64,000 nt of DNA from Euonymus europaeus (lineage: Eukaryota; Streptophyta; Magnoliopsida; Celastrales; Celastraceae): positions 21,617,001-21,681,000 of the forward strand of contig OY756957.1 in the NCBI GenBank assembly GCA_963580455.1. Reading direction: 5' to 3'. The notes beneath the pieces were generated by a model. It made no database searches, was not told where the DNA came from, and saw only the letters and a list, made by a program, of their open reading frames with translations. The position numbers and the translations under genes are program-made. Below, one piece after another: positions 58,800 through 64,000 of the stretch (its first letter is position 1; every line of letters starts with the position of its first letter).

Positions 58800-60449
58800 G
58801 ATGAGAATATATATTAATGGGTCGTATCAACCCATTTATTCGATATAAATCATATCAGTCAAGTCCAACCTAAACCATTCACATCTAGGTTAACTCCAAT
58901 TCAATCAAATATCTGGCGATATCTCATCGGAGAATGCCAACCTAAAAAATATGTAGCAAATAATCATTCAATTCAAAGCAATTACCTAGTATGACCTGAG
59001 GACGACTATTAGTATGCAATCCACAACCTAACAGGGCCTCAGGCCGTCTAACTACATGCAATCCCATTCAAATCATATAAACTATGCATCACCATCATAC
59101 AAAGTATTTAATCATAAAATCAATAGAACTAAATGTTCGCAATCTGGCCCAGAAGTCCCGATTAGACGGCACACCCTCCCGACCGATCCAACACCACACC
59201 TAAGAGGTGTTTATGGAAGTGTGTCACCATTCGTACATACAAGTACTATATAAAATAGCTTAACAAACATATAAGGTAAACCCTCCCAACCCCACACTCA
59301 CTACTCTATATAGGTAGCCATGTCATCGACTCTCAGGTAGATTCGCATCTCCAGTTCTAGAACCAGACTCACCTGTGGAGATAAAAAAAAGAAGTAAAAG
59401 TGTGAGCAGATGGCTCAGTAGGATAAATAGAGTAATGATCAATGATAAGTTGAATGTTCAAGAAAAGGTTTCATGCAAAAAAATGTTACGTAACCATGAA
59501 CATAAAAACAAACATACTAAAGAAATCAAATATGTCCTTCCTTCATGGGTCGTTCCTAATCAATGTCTCGGCATTTAACACAAATCCACTGGTGAACACA
59601 ACCACCATTTAAAACATACCCATGAGGAATGAACCACATGCATGATCGCTGTCACACCGGCACAAGATTTAAAACATACTCATGTGTTGCTTTATATAGA
59701 AGTCACATGTTAGAAGTCCTGCCTGGACTTCACCTACCATCCTCCCATGCAACATGCAATGAATCCTAAGGGATTACGAGTCCATACTTGCTCACATTCT
59801 CTCTCAAGAATTATGGAAAAACTCACATTCTCTCTCTAGGATTTTCTCCCAAAATATTGAATTTTAGCCCAATCAATCCTTCACTCCAAAACAACAACCA
59901 AACATAGATATACATCCATAATCATGTATACATTCAAGTTCTATAAGCATTTAAATCAATAGATCAAGATTTCTTAAAAATCTAAATAAAACCTAACTTT
60001 CCAAAGACTTAGAAAAACTCACAAATCTTCCTTGAATCCTTCTCCAATCTTGTTTAGCATCTCAAATCCAAGCTTAATAATCACTCTCTCTCTCTCTCTC
60101 TCTCAAGATTTCTCTCCCTTTCTCTCTCTTCTCAGGTAACCTCTGAATATTTTCTCAATAATGACTTGTTTTTGGTCTTTAAAACTAGAAAATCACAGGT
60201 GTCCAAATCTGCCACCCTGTGAGGCCAAAATTTTTGGACACCTCTTCCTTTTTGTTTTTGATTAATCAAAAAACTTTCATTTTGGTCTGAGCTTCGATTT
60301 GATATATTATGAGCCCAAAACGGATATATGTGCTAGAAGTTATGGCTCATTTAATTAGTGAATCTAGTTCAAAAACAATTCTTTGTGATCCCATGCAACA
60401 TAGGTGATCCGTAGCTTAGATAAAACTTAAATTGGGTCGGGGTTTCACA
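58800..60449 (-). mobile_element. Del/Tekay-like LTR, minus strand
   Basis: The plus strand ends TTGGGTCGGGGTTTCACA at 60449; on the minus strand this is TGTGAAACCCCGACCC, an LTR start. The reading from there (TTTATCTAAGCTA, CATAATATATCAAATCG) parallels 31963-32130. The other end near 58800 is unclear. A CT microsatellite lies at 60085-60104. Confidence 0.65.
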
Positions 60450-61660
60450 ATCAATTATCATAAATAACCATACTCATATTCATCCGGACCTTATCCAACA
60501 ACCCGATACGATAATCCTAGTCACACGGAGCATCCTCCTAACCGTCCATCATCTATACCGTAAAGGTACTCAATATCAAATCTGTCATCCAATTTTAAGT
60601 ACTAAATGTATGAGAAACAAGCACTAAACAACCCATTAGACCAAGAGTCTTAAGCTCCAAGGGTGGCCTTCCATGTCATGCATGCCTCCAACTAACCCGC
60701 AGCCTAGTCATCAACACCAATCTCACCTGAATAATATAAATAAAGGAAATAGGGTGAGCAAATAACTCAGTAGGAATAAAAGAAGAATAATCAACATATT
60801 AAAGGCCAGCAAAATGACATCTTCCCATGATCACAAAAAATGCAAGTGCACAACTACACCATACCCCCTAACTCAGTTCAACACCTATTCCGAAAAACCA
60901 TTGGAAACTTAAACAATGTCTCGGAACCACCATATGGTCATCAAACACATATGAAGTCCTGACCCAATCCAAGGAAATTCGCACATTGTTTGAAATTCCT
61001 GAATGACCCCAAGGTATCCATATTTTCACATATGACACTTATGGGTATTATGAGTCCATACTCAAAATCCCTAATGCAACTAAATGCATGTCCAACATGT
61101 GTATGCAAGAGGAACACATGTATATCAAACCTATATATATATAAAACTATGTGATGCATATCACGATTAAGCTATGTTCGATTGGTGATCAAACATATAT
61201 CAAGGTATGCAATTTAATGGATAATAAATATTGGCTCATCCTTCCTAAGAAACAATTTCGACAAGGACATAAAGGAAACGACCAATGAGAAACACAAATC
61301 GCTTTTTCAATGTTAGAAAATTGAACATGAATAAATTTGGGGTAAAAAAAAATCCCTACCTCGTTATCCAAGAAAATTTTGTACAAAGAACCAAATTCAC
61401 GATTCAAAGTTTTTGACAAAAAACTATCAGTTTAAGAAGTTCCCTTTTCCAACCTATCAATTTTTAACAAAATCAAACTTATTTCATCTTCAATATAACA
61501 TCAGTATCACAAATAAATATGGATTAAATCATGAATCTAGGAAAACTCACCTTTCTCTCTCAAGAAATTCCCTCAACCTTGAATCTCAACCAAATTCGTA
61601 ACTTCACTCCAAATCAACAACCAAACCTAGGTTTTGTTGCAAACTTGCAATGATGATGCT
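60450..61660 (-). mobile_element. Further Del/Tekay-like LTR fragment, minus strand
   Basis: Shares the ...CACCTG...AAATA...GAGCA..TGGCTCAGTAGGA-type block (about 60720-60790) and the CTCACATTCTCTCTC-like tract with the two LTRs to its left. Both ends are missing; the right end abuts gypsy RT sequence. Confidence 0.5.
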
Positions 61661-62251
61661 AATAGTGAAAGTGTGTAAGCAATTCATGGTCATCCACGTC
61701 CTTATCAAGCATGTTATGCACCACCTATCGAGCCATTGATGATTAAGAAAACCAACTTCGAACCTTCTAGCACCACACCTCCAAAGCTTGACCTCAAGAC
61801 TTTGCCACAACATCTCAAGTATGTTTTCTTAGGCAGTGGCGAGACCCTTTCGATAATTATTTATGTTGAACTAATGTTACACGACGAAAACAATCTCCTA
61901 GAGATGCTATGTCATCACCAAATTGCTCGGGATGGACAATAGTTGATATCAAAGGTCTTAGCCCAACTTTTTGCACACACAAGATCTTGATGGAAGATGA
62001 GGTGAAACCTTCATGTGAATCTGAATAATAGCTCAATCCTAATATAAAAGAAGTTGTGCACGACGAGATTCTCAAATTGCTTGAAGTCGGGGTGATCTAC
62101 CCAATTTTTGATAGCAAGTGGGTCAGTCTAGTGCACGTGGTGACAAAAAAGTCCTGAATCACGGTGATGAAGAACGATGAAAATGAGCTTATCCCTACAA
62201 GGATGACTACCTTCTGGCGAGTGTGCATCGACTATCGCAACCTAAATCAAC
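61661..62251 (+). pseudogene. Athila/Tat-like RT N-terminal fragment
   Basis: Readings LDLKTLPQHLKYVFLGSGETL, then DIKGLSPTFCTHKILMEDEVKPS, LNPNIKEVVHDEILKLLEVGVIYPI, DSKWVSLVHVVTKKS and ELIPTRMTTFWRVCIDYRNLN match the linker and first part of RT, as in 11381-11830. Stops and shifts are present, and similarity ends abruptly at about 62251. Confidence 0.8.
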
Positions 62252-62582
62252 TATGGTTTTCTTATATGAAAGTATTTGTAATGGTGAGTTCTCGGCTAAA
62301 CCATAAACATGAGAATAGATGCACGAAGTAGAAAGTTTGATTTCAAGTGTTGACTAATTAGAAAGTTAATCTCAATTTAAATGACTATTAAATGGTTTTG
62401 GTTTTTCTATATAATCAAATATTAATATAAAATACCTTAAGGATTAACCACTGCATTTAATTTGCATGCATGAGCATTAATCCCACCTAGAATCCCTAAA
62501 CCAAGACATTGACACTTTATTTAAAATAAATGCACCACCAGGTATAAATGAAAATACCCAAATATTCATGTATAAATCCTAG
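62252..62582. other. Unassigned stretch
   Basis: About 330 bp between the RT fragment and the small inverted-repeat element. Nothing recognisable. Confidence 0.4.
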
Positions 62583-62702
62583 CATCCGTTTGTTTCAGAG
62601 TATAAGCTAGCTTATACTCTGTCACCCATACTCTCAAACACTCAGCTTTTACGCTTTACGAGAGCTTATACTCTATGAGACATACTCTGATCCAAACGGA
62701 TG
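62583..62702. mobile_element. Small foldback element (MITE), 120 bp
   Basis: The ends are inverted repeats: CATCCGTTTG, two variable bases, TCAGAGTAT, and the same at the other end. Inside lies a perfect 26-bp palindrome (62596-62621, half-site CAGAGTATAAGCT). The flanks share CTAG, but a clean target duplication is not evident, so the family is not assigned. Confidence 0.75.
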
Positions 62703-64000
62703 TCTAGCATATAATGGATTTTAGGGAACGACAAATTTGGTACAGATTTTATTTTTGATAAAAAGAAAATAAAAGCCCTCAACTAATCAAGTAAAGGGTT
62801 TGTCACGCTTTGACATCTCTAAGTATTGTATTTAATCATTGTCACATCTAATGTTGCATTGTAATTTCAAATGATTAATTGATTTGTATGTGTTGTGTTT
62901 TAATCATGTATAACTTGGATGTTGCTCCACTAAAATGCAGCAACATATCATGACCAAACAAAAAAGAAACCCAACAAAGTGCCGAGAGAAGGAGAGAGGA
63001 AGAAAGAGAAAGAGATGATGGATTTTCTTGGAGAATCAAACAAGGGTTGAAGGATCTAAGAAGGGGAAACAAGTTAAGGAAGTTTCATCTAGATTTATGG
63101 TAAGATTTTCACAATTCTTGAAACTAGGGTTTTGGTGGAAATTTTGTGGAGTCCTTGAAGAGATGAAATATATGTTTAAATATGATTGATTTAGAGTTAT
63201 TTATGGTTAAAATTTTAGGTTTGATTGTTGGGTTAAACTACAGGTGTGGTTTGTGAGAGATTTGAAGATTTAGATATCCTTGAGTTGAAGAAGGTGAACA
63301 TTTATTTTGAATCTTCATGTTTGTGCTATATTTTTGTATCATTCTTGTGAAAAAATGTGATAAGTGAATGGATTATATTAAACTTGTGAGTTAAAAATGA
63401 AAGTGGAAGGGATTATATGTATATTTTGGGAAATAGATGCTTGAGGGACAAATTTCTTCAATCCTGTGGATTGGTTCGAATTTGAGGCTAAATTTTGGAT
63501 ATGTTGGTGATGTAAGGGTGGGTAACTTACCCAACAAATTTGAGATGATTCCAAGAAGGATTCGATAGGGTTCTAGTGTAACTATAAGAGGGAAATTTGT
63601 GATTTTTGAGGTTAGAGTAAGAATTTGAGTTTGGGATTTCATTGAGGTGTTTATGAAGGTATATTAGGAGGTTTAAAGTAGTTAATTTGAAATTGGTATG
63701 TTTATGGGAGAGTGATTCATGTTTTGGCAATTATGGCTTAATTTGAGAGAAATAGTGGAAATTGTTATTGGAGTCCAAGTCCGGAACGAAATTGGGGAAG
63801 AATTGTGAATTTAATTCATTCAAACTAGAAATTTAGTTGATAACATATTGTTACAGGCTAGTCCAAGATGAATGAGGATTTTTGGATACACCTTGAATCT
63901 TTGCACAGACCGGAGAACTCAAGGTTGAGTTATAGGCTTTTCTAGCTTACATTTGGATAATAAGGTAGGGGATTTTTAGCCCAATATATTTCATTTTCGA
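62703..64000 (+). mobile_element. Del/Tekay-like LTR, plus strand, running off the right edge
   Basis: From about 62980 the sequence (GAGAGAAGGAGAGAGGAAG..., then 63270-63700) matches the reverse complement of the LTR at 56227-58014. The LTR start is not defined. No coding sequence. Confidence 0.55.

Overview
The window is nuclear DNA from a flowering plant, most likely a eudicot with a repeat-rich genome. The evidence is AT-rich sequence, plant-type Ty1/copia and Ty3/gypsy retroelement lineages, a plant MULE with a FAR1-type N-terminus and SWIM finger, plant mobile domain sequence, and a fragment resembling the plant chloroplast Na+/H+ antiporter NHD1. I see no intact host gene and no rRNA, tRNA or CRISPR. 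Almost all recognisable sequence is transposable-element derived, much of it nested and decayed.

Layout. 1-476: edge of a minus-strand LTR element (gag start, PBS, LTR) inserted into a copia element. 477-3901: that copia element's pol (RT motif A deleted, one stop) and 3' LTR. 3902-5010: degraded gypsy gag, minus strand. 5277-13217: decayed Athila/Tat-like gypsy element (LTR, PBS, gag, protease, RT, RNase H, start of integrase) interrupted by a 2.3-kb solo LTR (8401-10676). 13218-23900: two partial minus-strand Tat-like elements on either side of one shared LTR (19124-21543); the left one carries an opposite-strand plant-mobile-domain ORF with an intron. 23917-28169: a MULE with one long open gene, a FAR1/MULE/SWIM transposase fused to an OTU cysteine-protease domain. 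28170-37677: another MULE end, a gypsy gag start, a Del/Tekay-like LTR pair, a PIF/Harbinger-like MITE with TTA duplications, and a solo LTR with GTATC duplications.

37678-41709: a copia element (LTR, frameshifted gag-pol) interrupted in integrase by a solo LTR. 41732-58790: a SIRE-like copia element broken by a stack of later insertions. The largest is a complete minus-strand 11.2-kb non-coding Tat-type LTR element (42803-53957) with about 99% identical LTRs and a target-site duplication; removing it restores the host reading frame. A 789-bp solo LTR (55214-56002) behaves the same way. A third, minus-strand LTR (56227-58014) carries a captured NHD1 fragment. 58800-64000: more Del-type LTRs, an Athila-like RT fragment and a small palindromic MITE.

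The parts worth most attention are the intact MULE-OTU gene with an in-frame 87-nt intron, the antisense mobile-domain ORF, and the young non-coding element with its 36-bp repeat array and three hairpin-bearing repeats. Gene calls are from reading translations by eye; lineage names (Athila, Tat, SIRE, Del/Tekay) rest on motif resemblance, not on a search.
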